Source of the DNA: Caenorhabditis elegans
Taxonomy: Eukaryota > Nematoda > Chromadorea > Rhabditida > Rhabditidae
DNA length: 64,000 nt
NCBI RefSeq assembly: GCF_000002985.6
Contig: NC_003281.10
Location: 12,958,001-13,022,000, forward strand
Direction: 5' to 3'
The notes under the pieces were generated by a model that was given only the letters and a program-made list of their open reading frames with translations, was not told where the DNA came from and ran no database searches. Made by a program: the position numbers and the translations under genes. Position 1 is the stretch's first letter. Every line of letters starts with the position of its first letter. This document shows positions 33,297-44,839 of the stretch, one piece after another.

Positions 33297-34492
33297 ATGA
33301 TTTTTCCGAATTTCTTCGTATTTGTTATAGTTATTTTGCTGTCTGCTGATGCGAAAAAGATTTGGACCAAGGCTGATTTACCACAGTTCAGGTGAGCACA
33401 CTCTGAAAATATATATCCTTATAGGGATGCTGTAGGATTACTGTAGTTTTGGGTAAACAGATTTTTTATTTTGAAAGGATATTGGGTTGAGCTCAGTGAA
33501 GGGATAGGGTTGGGGTACTGTAAGAGTACTGTAGGGTTACTGTAGTTTGAGGTAAACATATTTTTTTGAAAGGATATTGGGTTGAGCTCAATGGAGGGAT
33601 AGGGTTGGGGTACTTTAGGATTACTGTAGTTTTAGAAAAATACTGAAATTTCAATCTTCTAAGAAAAATTTTGGCGGTAATTGATTTTTTTTTTGGAGAG
33701 AAATTTTGACGAGGTTGAATATTTCCGAGTAAAAAATTCCGAGGGATTTCACATTTTTCGGGAAAAAGCCTGGCGGGATTTCAAATTTTTTGGGAAAAAT
33801 TTTGGCGGGAGTTCAAATTTTTTGAGAGAAATTTTGGAGGGGTTCTAATTTTCTGGGAAACAGTTTGGCGGAAATTGAAATTTTATCAGAGACAAATTTC
33901 AAGGGATTTCATTTGAAATTGTCCTCAAAAAAAGTTTGGCGGGATTTTAAATTTTTCGGGAAAAAATTTGGCAGAATAAAAAACATTCTAGACAGCAATT
34001 TCTGGAAACTTTTAAAAAAAGTTCTGGAAGGTTTGGAAAACTCTAGGAAAAAGGTGCAACCATTCATGTATTTTTTGGTCAAACTCTGGATATTTTCAGA
34101 CCCAAAAAGCCAGTGGAAGAGCCCATCCCAACAGGCCCACGAAATCGAATCGTCGAGTGGAAAAATAATTTGAAATTCCAAGAAGTCAGCCCGAAGAATA
34201 ATGTTTTCTGTCGGGTAAGCGTCCTTCTTACTTCTAAGTAACTACTCCAGATTTATAGATTTTCGGGCTTTGTGCTCACTATTCAACTGGTGTAGTTGTG
34301 CTGAGCATGCTCTCAAAATGGAAGGATCGTGGAATGATCTACCCGTACAAAAAGTACGACGGAACACCTGATTCCAACTTACCAATGACTGATTTGCACA
34401 ATTTCGTTAGTAAGTTCTTTATTGTAAAGTTTCAAAATACCTACATATGATACTTTTCAGAAACTCTCCATAACAAGCCGAAAAATAATTGA
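33297..34492 (+). CDS. Small secreted protein, family unknown
   Basis: Four exons: 33297-33391, 34100-34214, 34259-34409 and 34461-34492 (393 nt, 130 residues). A hydrophobic start (MIFPNFFVFVIVILLSADA) reads as a signal peptide. The mature part is basic and has two cysteines (NNVFCRIFGLCAHYSTGVVV), then MLSKWKDRGMIYPYKKYDG and a C terminus KTLHNKPKNN. The frame of exon 3 requires the acceptor ATTTATAG at 34,258, not the TCCAG seven bases earlier, which would run into a stop. No family recognised. Intron 1 (708 bp) holds a local duplication and an E2F/CHR-like array. Confidence 0.7.
33430..33635. repeat. Tandem duplication of about 110 bp
   Basis: GGTAAACA followed by TTTTGAAAGGATATTGGGTT, GAGCTCA and GGGATAGGGTTGGGGTACT occurs twice (about 33,452 and 33,552) with few differences. 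It lies in intron 1 of the small secreted protein gene. Confidence 0.75.
33652..33985. repeat. Degenerate TTTTGGCGGGA-TTCAAATTTTT array
   Basis: About seven units of 45-60 bp, each close to TTTTGGCGGGAGTTCAAATT followed by TTTTGGGAAAAA. The unit recurs at 41.4-42.0 and 46.7-47.0 kb. Confidence 0.7.
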
Positions 34493-34679
34493 TTTTTTTA
34501 AATTCTATAAACGACTAGATTTTATATACGAAGTTGCAAATTCTTCATAAATGTACAAATACAGTTGAAAAGAAACGAGAAAAGACAGCACGGATTTACC
34601 CGAACTCTGAAGGCAAAGAAGAGGCGTGGGTGGGAAACCACGAAGAGATAAGTTAATGAGTGATCGGATCTTAACGATC

Positions 34680-35693
34680 TTAACGACGTGTTCCGTCCTC
34701 GAAGAAGACACCTCCGTCCAAGGCGCAATACTTTGGACAGATTCCACGTTCTCCTTGTGGTCCTGGCTGTCCTGGTTGGCCAGCTGGTCCGGCTTGTCCT
34801 GGATGACCTTGTTGGCCTGGTGGACCTGGTGGTCCTTGTGGTCCTGGCGCACCGTCGGATCCTGGACGGCCTGAAAAAAAAAACAAAATTTTTTTGATGA
34901 TATTGAACCTTATAAAATTGATATTTAATACTTACCAGCTTGTCCTTGATCTCCTGGAAGTCCAGATGGTCCCGGTTCTCCTGGTGCTCCTGGATCTCCT
35001 GGCAGAGCTGGAGTGGAGATTGCTGGTCTTCCTTGCTCTCCACGTGGTCCATCTCTTCCTCCTTCTCCGTTGTTTCCGGGTGGTCCTGGTGGTCCTTGTG
35101 GTCCAACTCCTCCATCATTTCCATTTCTTCCTGGATGCCCCGATTGTCCCGGGTTTCCAGCATCTCCTGGTGGTCCTGGTGGTCCTGGCTCTCCTGGTGG
35201 GCATGGTGTGCATGGTGGCTCGGTGATCTCCTCACACACTGCTGGTGGGCGTCCTGGGAATCCAGGTGCTCCTGGAGCTCCCGGCCGTCCTGGAGCTCCG
35301 TTCTTTCCTGGTGGTCCGTCTGGTCCAGGAAGACCTGGCAGACAGCATCCCTGGCAAGCGGCGGCGTCACGCTTCAGACGTGTCGTCTCGTTGGAAGAAC
35401 GACGCAGGAAGAATGGAAGATTCTTGTTTGGAGTCTGACGGAAGTTGTGCATTTCCAACATCACGTCACGGGCTGAGAGCTGCAAGACTTTCATATTTTA
35501 TTGATTTATTGATTTTCCTCATGACTCATACCTTGCAGAATTGCATCTCATCGTGGACACGAAGGTGTACGGAGTGGATGTAGTTGTTGACAAGTGGCAA
35601 CGTCACAAATACACTGACCAAGGCAATCAGTGAGAATGTGACGGCCGAGTAGGCGACAAATCGGAATGCCTTCTCACGTGAATCCTCCTCCAT
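34680..35693 (-). CDS. col-97: Cuticle collagen, probably col-97
   Basis: Exons 35693-35532, 35479-34936 and 34870-34680 (897 nt, 298 residues). Standard nematode cuticle collagen layout: a short cytoplasmic start ([13 protein letters not shown]), a membrane/signal-anchor helix (residues 12-35), a domain of about 50 residues ending in the furin-type site RLKR (88-91), a Cys-pair ([14 protein letters not shown]), a short Gly-X-Y block, the Cys group [12 protein letters not shown], and the main Gly-X-Y region with small interruptions. The tail is [20 protein letters not shown] then GTRR. Secreted trimers are crosslinked into the cuticle by the hypodermis. The symbol rests on recollection of ZK1010.7 and on its position between frg-1 and snf-7. 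Its C terminus is nearly the same as that of the 61 kb collagen. Confidence 0.9.
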
Positions 35694-36600
35694 TTCGTGT
35701 ATGACTTCTGGAATTGGGTCAGTGAGGAGTTGAAGGGAAAAGCATTCATAAGAAGATACATATACATAGTATACTAGAACTAGAATACACTAGATGATTA
35801 TATATATACATAGTTAATACATAGGTTCAAAAGGCTTGGCCCGGAGCCTTATTTTCAGACCCTTTGTTTATGTTGCAGAGGAACTTTGAAGCTTAAGATT
35901 GAAGTCGCTAATAATATTTTAAAAATAACAGAGTCGGGATCAAATTTGATATAAATATGAATGTATGAAAGTACAAGTGTAATTAGTTAATTATATGAAG
36001 CTTAAACAAGAAGAATACTTATAGAAAGTAAGAAGTTAAAAATGTCATTTTTCTAATTAAAGTTTAGAAAAAGTAACAAGTTTAGCTCAAATATATAAGT
36101 TAACAATTAACAGAACAAGAAACTAGAAATTAAAATTCTTATCAGATAATCAGATAAAACGAAAAGAAAGTCGATGAGATAGCTTTCAAAAGGTGACGGT
36201 ATCACAAAATGCCATTGCTACAGAGCTTATATAGACGACATATTGTACACGATACTACGACGCGCGCCGGGTGGGAGGCGGAGAGCGGAGAGAACGTGAG
36301 AAACAGAGGGAAAAACAGTGAACAAAAAAAGAAGAAACACTCGCAACGCAGAAGCTGAACCGAACTGTGGCATCGTTGCCGTCATCATCTTCAAAAAAAG
36401 TGAGGGGCGGGGATCTGGAGGTCGAGAGTTGGCTTGAGGAAGAGGGAAGGAGAGAAAGTTCTAGACGTACTTGATGGTTATGGAGAAAGGGAAATAGGAA
36501 ATAGGGAAGTATGTATGATTAAGGGTTTGCGGGAGGAATGAGAAAGGGAAATGAAAGTTATTGTAAGGGTTCAATGATTGGAAGTCAGATGGTGGAGCTG
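35694..36600. promoter_or_regulatory. Upstream region of the 34.7 kb collagen
   Basis: About 900 bp upstream of the collagen start. It contains CTAGAA/ATACACTAG and TATATATA stretches near 35,775-35,815, an AT-rich part, then a purine-rich GC-higher part (36,260-36,560) with GGGAGGCGGAGAGCGGAGAG. No gene is seen. Hypodermal or moult control elements would be expected but none can be named from sequence alone. Confidence 0.35.
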
Positions 36601-36603
36601 ATC

Positions 36604-37250
36604 TATTACGGGAGCAGTAAACTTTGAGAATGCGTATTGCGCAACATATTTGACGCGCAAAATATCTCGTAGCGAAAACTACAGTAACTCTTCAAATGGC
36701 TACTGTAGCGTTTGTGTCGATTTACAGGCCCGGTTTTTGAAACTACATAAATCGAAAATCGTAATCCGACAAAGTAGTAATTTGAAGAATTACTGCACGT
36801 GGTGTCAGGCTGTCCTATTACGGTTTGATCTACAAAAAATTCGGGAAATTTTTGTACAGAAAAATGTGACGTCAGCACGGTCTTAACCATGCAAAATCAG
36901 TTGAAAACTCTGCGTCTCAACTCCTGCTTCTTTTGTAGATCTACGTAGATCAAATCGAAATGGGACACTCTGACACCACGTGTTACTGTAGTTTTCGCTA
37001 CAAGATATTCTGCGCGTCAAATATATTGCGCAGTACGCATTCTCAAAATGTTGTGTTCCAGTAACAGTTTCTGTGCAATCACGCTGTGCCCCATTTCGGT
37101 TTGATCTACGTAGATCTACGAAAAATGCGGGAGTTGAGACGCACAGTTCTCAACTAATTTGGCGTGCTAACGTCACAGTTTTCGGGCAACAATTCCCGGG
37201 TTTTTTTTAGATCAAACTGTGATGGGACAGCCTGACATCACAGCGGTGCA
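36604..37250. repeat. Nested family B and family C fold-backs
   Basis: The outer family B arms run from ATTACGGGAGCAGTAAACTT to CATTCTCAAAATGTTGTGTT (37,062). Family C segments with GGTTTGATCTACAAAAAATT, TGTGACGTCAGCACGG and GTAGATCAAATCGAAATGGG lie inside, and another family C copy follows to about 37,250. The remaining DNA to 38,213 has no gene; the stretch 37,640-37,670 is GC-rich (GCGCGCGCCGCGCGCAGCGG). Confidence 0.7.
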
Positions 37251-37939
37251 AGTGTGCTCTACCGAGTAATTGGGTGTAATTGGGTGAGCATATTAACACC
37301 AGTTAACAGAGCATTCTCCGTAGAACCCCTGCACCCCTGTCCATATTCGAGTGAGCAGTCAATTTCCAGCGACCATTGTTCTGAAGCTCGCTGTGACTGC
37401 TCCAGCAGATCTTGTTCAAAAAATGTTATTAAAAGTATTAAAAGTCACATTTTGAGCTCATAGCTCATTTTCAAATTTGTACGAAATTATGTCACCTATT
37501 AATCAGAATAGTACATGAAATACCCGTTCAATTCCTAATCAAGTAACACCAACACCATCAATCATCTCTGTGTTCATCGTCTCCTTCAACACATTTTCTA
37601 TAAAAAGTGAATCATTTTCTCATTTCCCTGTGTTGCGCGCGCCGCGCGCAGCGGATCGTCTCGGTTGCGCGACCGCGACGTCTTCAGATGACACTTAGCT
37701 TCTGCTGCTGCTGTTGATTCTGAAAATTCGCGTACAGAATTTTTATTCATTTGGCATCACAAGAGATCGGAGAAGGAAGAGGGAGAGAAAATGAGGAACA
37801 GTTATGGGGAGGAGGAGAACAATAATAATCATCATCAAATGTACAGGAAAAGAGAAAGGAAATTATTGAAAGGGAAATTTATGTGGAAGCAAAGGGCATT
37901 GAATGCTAGATGTGATTTTAAGGCAAGGGAATTTGAAAA

Positions 37940-38110
37940 AAATTCTTTAAAAAAATCCTGGAATGTTCTAGAACCTTTTGGAAATTTTTAACAATTTCTG
38001 GAATGTTCTAGAACCTTCTCAGAAAATCAAAAATAATTTTGGAATTTTCTAGAACCTTCTGAAAAATTTGGCAAAATTTTGAAGTATTCTAGAGCCTTCC
38101 GAAAAATTCA
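37940..38110. repeat. Heat-shock-element-like minisatellite, 3' flank
   Basis: Four or five units of about 35-40 bp around TTCTAGAACCTTCTGAAAAA, just beyond the stop of the four-transmembrane gene. It is the same unit as the intronic array at 38.5-40.2 kb. Confidence 0.8.
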
Positions 38111-38213
38111 AAAAAAAATCTGGATATTTTTTTGGGGTTTTATTTAAACAAAAACAACTATCAATATTATGCACCAGTTGTGACTTTTTCAACGCTTTTT
38201 GAACTGCGGAGCT

Positions 38214-41200
38214 CTACACATCATCCTCAAAACCCTTCAGCTTGCTCTTATTCCTCTCAATCTCCACATGTTCGCGTTCTTCTTGCATTCGCCTTCTCAT
38301 CTCCATCGGCATATTCGGCAAATCCTCTGGCCAATGCTGGTAATAGAGCTTCTTGATTCGTTCGGCCGGCGTCTCTCGCTTCGCCCGCAGTGTCTCGTTC
38401 ATCGTCTTGTACTTCCACGGAAAACCGATCTGGTCTGGTTCGGGCGCGTAGAAGTCGAGTCTGAAGAAAGTGTGAAAATTTTTGCGTGTGAGAGAGGGGT
38501 CTAGAGGGCTATTCACTAGAACATTTAAAAAATCCAGACGCTTCTAAAATGTTCTAGAACCTTCAGAAAAATTCCAAAAAAAATCCTGGAATTTTCGTGA
38601 ACCTTCTGAAAAATTTGGCAAAATTTTGGAATGTTCTAGAACCTTCGGAAAAGTTTTAAAAAAATCTGGAATTTTCTAGTACCTTCTGAAAAATTCGGCA
38701 AAATTTTGGAATGCTTTAGTACCTTCTGAAAATTCCAAAAAAATCTGGAATGTTTTAGAACCTCCTGAAAAATTTGGCGAAATTTTGGAATGTTCTAGAA
38801 CCTTCTGAAAAATTCTAGACACCTCTGAAATGCTCTAGCACCTTCTGAAAAATTTAAAAAAATATATTTTGGAATGTTCAAGAACTTTTTGAAAAATTAC
38901 AAAAACATCTGGAATGTTCTAGAACCTTGTGAAAATGTTTTTTTTTTAATTCTGGAATGCTCTGGAACCTTCTGAATAATTCAAAAAAATTCTGGGATGT
39001 TCTAGAACTTTCTGAAAAATTTAACAACATTTTGGAATGTCCTAGAACCTTCTGAACATTTTTTTGGAAATTTTTGGAATGCTCTAAAACCTTCTGAAAA
39101 ATTTTTAAAAATTCTGGAATGTTGTAGAACCTTCCCAAAATTCAAAAAATATTCTGGAATTTTCTAGAACCTCCTGAAATTTTTTTTAAATTTTGGAATG
39201 TTCTAGAACTTTCCGGGAAATTCGGAAAAATTGTGAAATGTTCTAGAATCTTTTGAAACATTCATAAAAATTCTGGAATGGCCTAGAACCTTCTGAAAAA
39301 CTTGGCAAAATTTTGGAATGTTCTAGAGCCTTTTGAAAAATTCAAAAAAAATTTTTGGAATTTTCTAGAACCTTCTGAATCTCTCTAGACACCTCTTAAA
39401 TGTTTTAGAACTTTCTGAAAAATTCACAAAAACGCTGAAATTTTTTAGAACCTTCTGAAAAATTTTATACACCTCTGAAATGTTCTAGAACGTTCTGAAA
39501 AATTCACAAAAACGCTGAAATTTTTTTAAACAAATAATAAAAATTTTCAGAAAATTCTGGAATGTTCTAGAACATTCCGAAAAATTTTAAATCGTTCTGG
39601 AATGTTCTAGAACTTTTTGGAAAATTTGGAAAAATTCTGGAATGTTCTAGAGCCTTCTGGAAATTTTAAGAAAATTCTGGAACTTTCTAGAACCTTCTGA
39701 AAAATTTTAGACACCTCTGAAATGTTCTAGAACCTTCTGAAACATTCCAAAAAAAATCTGGAATGTTCAAGAACCTTCAGAATAATTTGGCAAAAATTTT
39801 GGAATTTTCTATAACCTTCTGAAAAATTCACATAATTCTAGAATTTTTTTAGAACCTTCTGAACATTTTTTTAAAAAATTATAGAATTTTCTAGGACCTT
39901 TTGAAATTATTTCAAAAAACTTCTGGAATTTTCTAGAACCTTCTGAAAACTTCGGGAAAATTTTGGAATGTTCTAGAACCTTTTGGAAAATTTTAACAAA
40001 TTCTGGAATGTTCTAGAACCGTCTGAAAAATATGGCAAAATTCTGGAATCATCTAGGGCCTTTTGAAAAATTCACAAAAATGCTGGAATGATCTAGAACC
40101 TTCTGAAAAATCGTAGACACCTCTGAAATGTTCTAGAACCTTCTAAAAAATTTTTTAAAAATTTCTGGAATTTTCTAGAACCTTCTGAAATTTTGGCAAA
40201 ATTTTGGAACTTTCTAGAACTTTTTGAAACTCACTTTGTACTCGGGCCTGGTGCTCCAGGCCCTGGTGGAACATTATACCCCATTCTCCTCAAATCCTCC
40301 TTCCTCTGCTTATTCAAATGCCTCTGTAACTGCACATCAGGCACCGCTGGCCACTCTCTTCTCCAATCCGGAACTATTTCCGGAACCAACAGGTCACCCT
40401 TCGGTTTCGGGGTGAAAAGGGCCGCCGAGTCAAGAGCCAGATAAGGAGCCGCAGTGACAGGCTCAGGAGGTGCCAGTTGAAGTTGTGGAGGAGCGACAGG
40501 TCGAGAATAGGAATGAGATCTGTGATGATGCTTCTGATGGCGTCGAGCATCATTAGGATCCAGGTAAATTTTTGATACATGATTTCGACGACGCCTTCTG
40601 CTGTGCTTCGGGCGTGTTGAGATAAGGGATCCGGAGAGTCGAGAGAAGAATACTATCACAACAATGATTGTAATAACCTGAAGGGAACAATGTAGAATTT
40701 TTTTTTTCTTATAAGTTACTTACATTTATCGCAACTGACATCACGAATTCAAAAATTGACATAGTGAGTTGCTCATTGAATACATCCTAAAAATTAAAAT
40801 TCTTTTCAGAAATTCTCAACTTTATTTTCAATAAAATTTTAAGAGTTTTTAGACACCGAAGTCACAGTCTTCTAAATAAGATACCTATTCGTTTCGAAAA
40901 AAATTAAATTAAAAAAAAAAAATTTCAGATGAATTTTTAGATAATCGAACATTTCTATAACGCGCACTTTTTAAAATTATAATAAATGAAACAAAATAAT
41001 TATTTTTTATTACAGAAACAAAAATATTCAGGCAATGTTTTTAGGTTGCAATTACTATAAAATACTGCTCTTCAGAATTTCGTGTTCCCGTAGTGAAAAA
41101 AAAAACCTTCTGAACTTACCCCACTCCACCACAAAACCGAGTAAGCTGTTGTCATAATGCATAGCGGTACGGAAGTTCCAAACCACGGCCAAATTAACAC

Positions 41201-42471
41201 TTTCAAATACTGAAAATGTGGTTTTATATGTTTAGAAGTAAAAGAAAGCTCACCTTAAAAGCTGCATACAAAAGTAAGACAGACGTGAGTAGATTTAGAA
41301 TGGCAAAAATGACGCAAACGATTATGATGACGTACATGGCTGAAAATTGAAGATTTGTTCTTTTTTCGGTAGGCAATGTTTTTTGACCATATTTTAAAAA
41401 TCATACTTTAAGCTGGAATTTTTTTTCCGGCAATTTTTAGTTTTTGGCGGAAAAGTCAAATTCACTCACTATCAGAAGAAATATTGGCCAAAAGTTCAAA
41501 CTTTCTAATAAAACTTTTTGGCGGGAGATTCAAATTTTCTCCGAAAAATTCCGGCGGAGTATTCAAGGGTTCTTATGAAAATTCGTGCAAAAAACTCAAA
41601 TTTTTCAGAAAACATTTTGGCGGGAAATTCAAATTTTCTCAGAAAACACAATTTTTCTCAAAAAAATTTTTTTGCCGGGAGTTCGAATTTTCCCAGACAA
41701 CATTTTCGCGGAAAATTGAAGTTTTCTGAGAAAAACTTTCTGGCAAATTGCTAATTTTTGTATTGTCAGAAAAAAAAACTGACGGAAATTCAAATTTTCT
41801 TGGCAGAAAAAAACCAATTTTCGTAGAAAAAATTTATAAAAAGGGGGGGGGGGGGATATAATTTTCCTGAGGTAAATTTTTGCCGGGAAATTCAAATTTT
41901 ATTAGACAAATTTTTGGCGGAAAACTCAAATTTTATCATAAAAAATTTTGGCAAGAAATTAAAATTTTGTTAGAAAACATTTTGGTGTAAAATTAATTTT
42001 TTTAAAAGTAATCTTTATTTTGATAAATTTTCCATAAATTCAAAATCAAAGTAACGCTGCTCTTATTAAAAAATTTTAAACGTTTTCTTACCATTAGCTC
42101 GTCTTCTTTCCGGGGTCTCCGTATAAATCTGATAAAGTCCAGGGAATCTTGCTTGAAATCCATCAATTCTAAAAATATAATTTCATTTTATTTTTTATGT
42201 CTTGATTTTTATAATTTAATAATTATAGTTTAAAACAAAATCAAAATGAATAAACTCACGCTCCAGTTGCCGGAAGTTGTCGATTTTCATACTCTGCCAG
42301 GATATTCTTGACAACTTGAAATTGCCATCCAAGAATTCCGAATTGAATAAAGCAATAGATCTGAGTAATGCATTGCAAATTTCAAAAAAAAAAATTGAAA
42401 ACTCAACTTACAATATTCCAGACAGCAATCGCAATTGTGGCCCCCCGCAGGCAATAAAGCGGGTCCGCCAT
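38214..42471 (-). CDS. Four-transmembrane protein with long basic cytoplasmic tail
   Basis: Eight exons: 42471-42412, 42360-42260, 42168-42092, 41339-41254, 41209-41120, 40786-40724, 40677-40235 and 38460-38214 (1,167 nt, 388 residues). Hydrophobic segments lie near residues 9-30, 81-105 (MYVIIIVCVIFAILNLLTSV), 112-135 (LIWPWFGTSVPLCIMTTAYS) and 148-170 (ending TIIVVIVFFSRL). After the last helix comes a tail of about 215 residues: RPKHSRRRRRN, a His/Ser stretch (RRHQKHHHRSHSYSR), Pro-rich sequence, and charged repeats ending KLKGFEDDV. A TTTTCCAG acceptor upstream of the ATG suggests trans-splicing or a 5' UTR exon. The layout resembles nematode tetraspan families of unknown function; no named family recognised. 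The last intron (1.77 kb) is almost wholly a heat-shock-element-like minisatellite. Confidence 0.8.
38520..40225. repeat. Heat-shock-element-like minisatellite, 1.7 kb, intronic
   Basis: Roughly 40 units of 35-45 bp follow the plan GGAATGTTCTAGAACCTTCT then GAAAAATTC and A-rich linker. By eye about 13 copies of TTCTAGAACC are exact, and TTCTAGAA occurs about 20 times. TTCTAGAACCTTC is three alternating TTC/GAA pentamers, the canonical HSF1 arrangement. The array fills the last intron of the four-transmembrane gene and continues as a short block past its 3' end. Confidence 0.9.
41440..41990. repeat. E2F/CHR-like degenerate array
   Basis: About ten units around TTTTGGCGGGAAATTCAAAT (best copy near 41,618) with linkers such as TTTCTCAGAAAA. 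It lies in the intron between the third and fourth coding exons of the four-transmembrane gene. Confidence 0.75.
41843..41855 (+). repeat. Poly-guanine tract, 13 G
   Basis: An uninterrupted run of 13 G preceded by AAAAA and followed by ATATAA, embedded in the array above. It stands out strongly in this AT-rich intron. Confidence 0.95.
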
Positions 42472-44660
42472 TCAAATAATTAACTGATATGGTCTGGTTA
42501 TTGATTATGTTCTGGAAAAGTTAAAAACAAATTTAATCGTTTCTAATAACAAATTCTCAATTTTCTTATTCAGAAAAACCGGGAAAAGTATGACTCAAAA
42601 CCTGTCTCACCATGTGAGAGTGTGTTGTATACTATAGGAAAAGGTATGTGGAAGAAGAGAGTGCAGAATGAAATACAAACAGTGAAGGAGCCATGCGGAA
42701 AGTCATCCCCACACAACCGATGCATGTATTTGTTTGCTTTTGAATGTAACCGCATAGCATCCTCCACCTTCCCGCAGATGTGTTGTCCTTGTTTAATTTA
42801 TTATTGAATTTTCGAGAAAATCTATTTGAATATGTGTTGGTAGCAAAAGTATTTTCTAGAACTGAAGTGCAAGGTGGTATATATAAAACTGTTAGGCTTA
42901 AAGGAGGAGCAGGCAAGGTTGTAGGGCCTGACAACTGAATTCTGGCAACACTCATTTGGTTTCGCCGGCTCATTTTTTCGTGATCTGCATGGAAGTCCTC
43001 AAGTACCTATTAATAACGAGCTGAACATTTAAAAATATTCTAACATCCAGATTAGTCTTCTGAAATTGGGGAAAAAATGACCTTTCTTCAAATTTCCCAA
43101 GTTTCGAATTTTTGGTAATTTTGGATTTTTCTGGCTCATGGAATTTTTGGAAGTTCTGAAGTTTCCGAAATTTTTGAACATTTCGAATTTTTTGAAGTTC
43201 TGAAATTTTTTTGAAATTCTTTCCTAAATAAATTCAGAAATTCAGAAAAATTTTAGCTTTGGAAGTTTTTAAAATTTAGAAATTGCTAAAATTTTGATTT
43301 TCTTGAATTGTTGGAGTTTTTTAATTTCGGAATCTCCTTTTAATAAATTTTAAAGATTTTAAGAAAAACCCAAAAAGTTTAACATTTCGAAGTTTTTAGT
43401 TGTTGGAATTCTCTAAAATTTTTGAAATTTTTTTCTAGAATTTCAGAAAATTCCGAATTTCAAAAATTTCCAAAATTTAAAATATTACTGAATTTTCAGT
43501 TATTTTAAAAGACAATAAAATATTTAAATTTCTAAAGTAGGGAACTTTCTGAAATTCTAAAAATAAATTTTTAAACAAAATTTCAAAATTTCAATTCCAA
43601 AAATATTCTTCGAAATTTTTGAAATTTTGTAAACCAATTAATTAAGAATTTCAGAAAATTCCAAAATTCAGAAGTTTCAAATATTTTACTGGCTTTTGAA
43701 ATAGTTGGAAATTTAGTAATATTTGAAAATTTGGAATTTTGGAAAATTTCCAAATAAAAAAAAATTCCGAAATTCTGGACAACTTTCAAATTCTGAAATT
43801 TGTAGTTTTGTTGGATTTTCAGGAATTTAGAAATCACTAAAATTTGAATTAAATTAAATTTGAATTTTTGACCTTTTTAAAAGTATAAAAAATATGAATT
43901 TTTATCATAATTTTTAAATTTTAATAACTCCCGAAATTTCAAAATGTTTCTGAATATCTGAAAAACCTTAAACCTTTTTGTATATTCAGGAATACAGAAA
44001 AATTTTAAAAATTCTAAATTTAGAGTTTTTGAATACTCTAAAAATTTTCAGTACTTCCAAAAATTGCAAATGCCAAAAAATTTCGGAAATTCCAAAAATC
44101 CAAAACTCCAAATTTCAAACCAATGTTTTCCTTTTTAATTTTTTTCCTCCTCAAACCATCATTTTCATATTGTCTTTTTCTTCTGCAGCTTCTTCTTCGT
44201 CATCTTCTTGCATACTATTTCCTAACTCTCTTTGGCAAAGAGTCTTTGCAAACCTTTCTCCCCTTTGGTGTTCCCCTTCTCTCCTAAATCTCTTCACAAC
44301 CTAATAGTCTCTAATAGTTTTGCCCAGAAAATGTTGGAATGTCTGCTCATCTCCGTCTCTTCAAATTTCGCGTTTTTCGCGCATTAAAAATAGAACGCAG
44401 ACACCGAGAGATGCGATGCAGGGAGGCCTTGAAGGGTGTGCGGTGCCATTGAACCACGTATGTTTTTTCCAATTTTCCTGCTTCTCTATCCATTCTTTTC
44501 CACTTTTAATCATGCCCAGGACTACTTGCATACATTAGGACGTCTTGTTGAGTTTCAAATCATATATCTAGTGTTTTTTGTAAGAGCTTTAAAGGTAGAG
44601 AATAATTTTAGGTTCCTAAAGTGCCCTAAAAATCTAGATTCCACTATAGTTATCCTGGAA
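42472..44660. other. Intergenic, no gene recognised
   Basis: 42,472-43,000 is unique-looking sequence upstream of the four-transmembrane gene and probably includes its promoter. 43,060-44,130 is low-complexity DNA built from GAAATTTTTGAAATTC-like words. 44,150-44,660 is CT-rich unique sequence without a convincing exon. Confidence 0.5.
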
Positions 44661-44664
44661 ACCT

Positions 44665-44760
44665 AGGAATTCATGACATTGTGGAGTGTCGCCAGTGGTG
44701 TGAAGTGCTTTAAAACATGCCTATGGCACCACAATGACCAAATATCTTTTTTTTTTGATT
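44665..44760. repeat. Family H fragment
   Basis: GGAGTGTCGCCAGTGGTGTG, AAGTGCTTTAAAACATGCC and CACAATGACCAAATATC match the end of the family H fold-backs at 22 and 54 kb. Confidence 0.55.
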
Positions 44761-44839
44761 TTTGGTCACTTTTCAAAAAAACTTCCTACCAATTTTATGA
44801 TCTACTTTTGTTTCAAATTTTAATATTTAAAGCAAACGA

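Noticed and set aside
34522-35583. Long ORFs on both strands overlapping the 34.7 kb collagen, and likewise at 61.4-62.2 kb
   Set aside because: They are shadows of the Gly-X-Y coding repeat; only one frame gives the signal anchor, Cys clusters and furin site.
42632-42973. 113-codon minus-strand ORF upstream of the four-transmembrane gene
   Set aside because: No start context, splice partner or recognisable domain; more likely promoter or 5' flank DNA.
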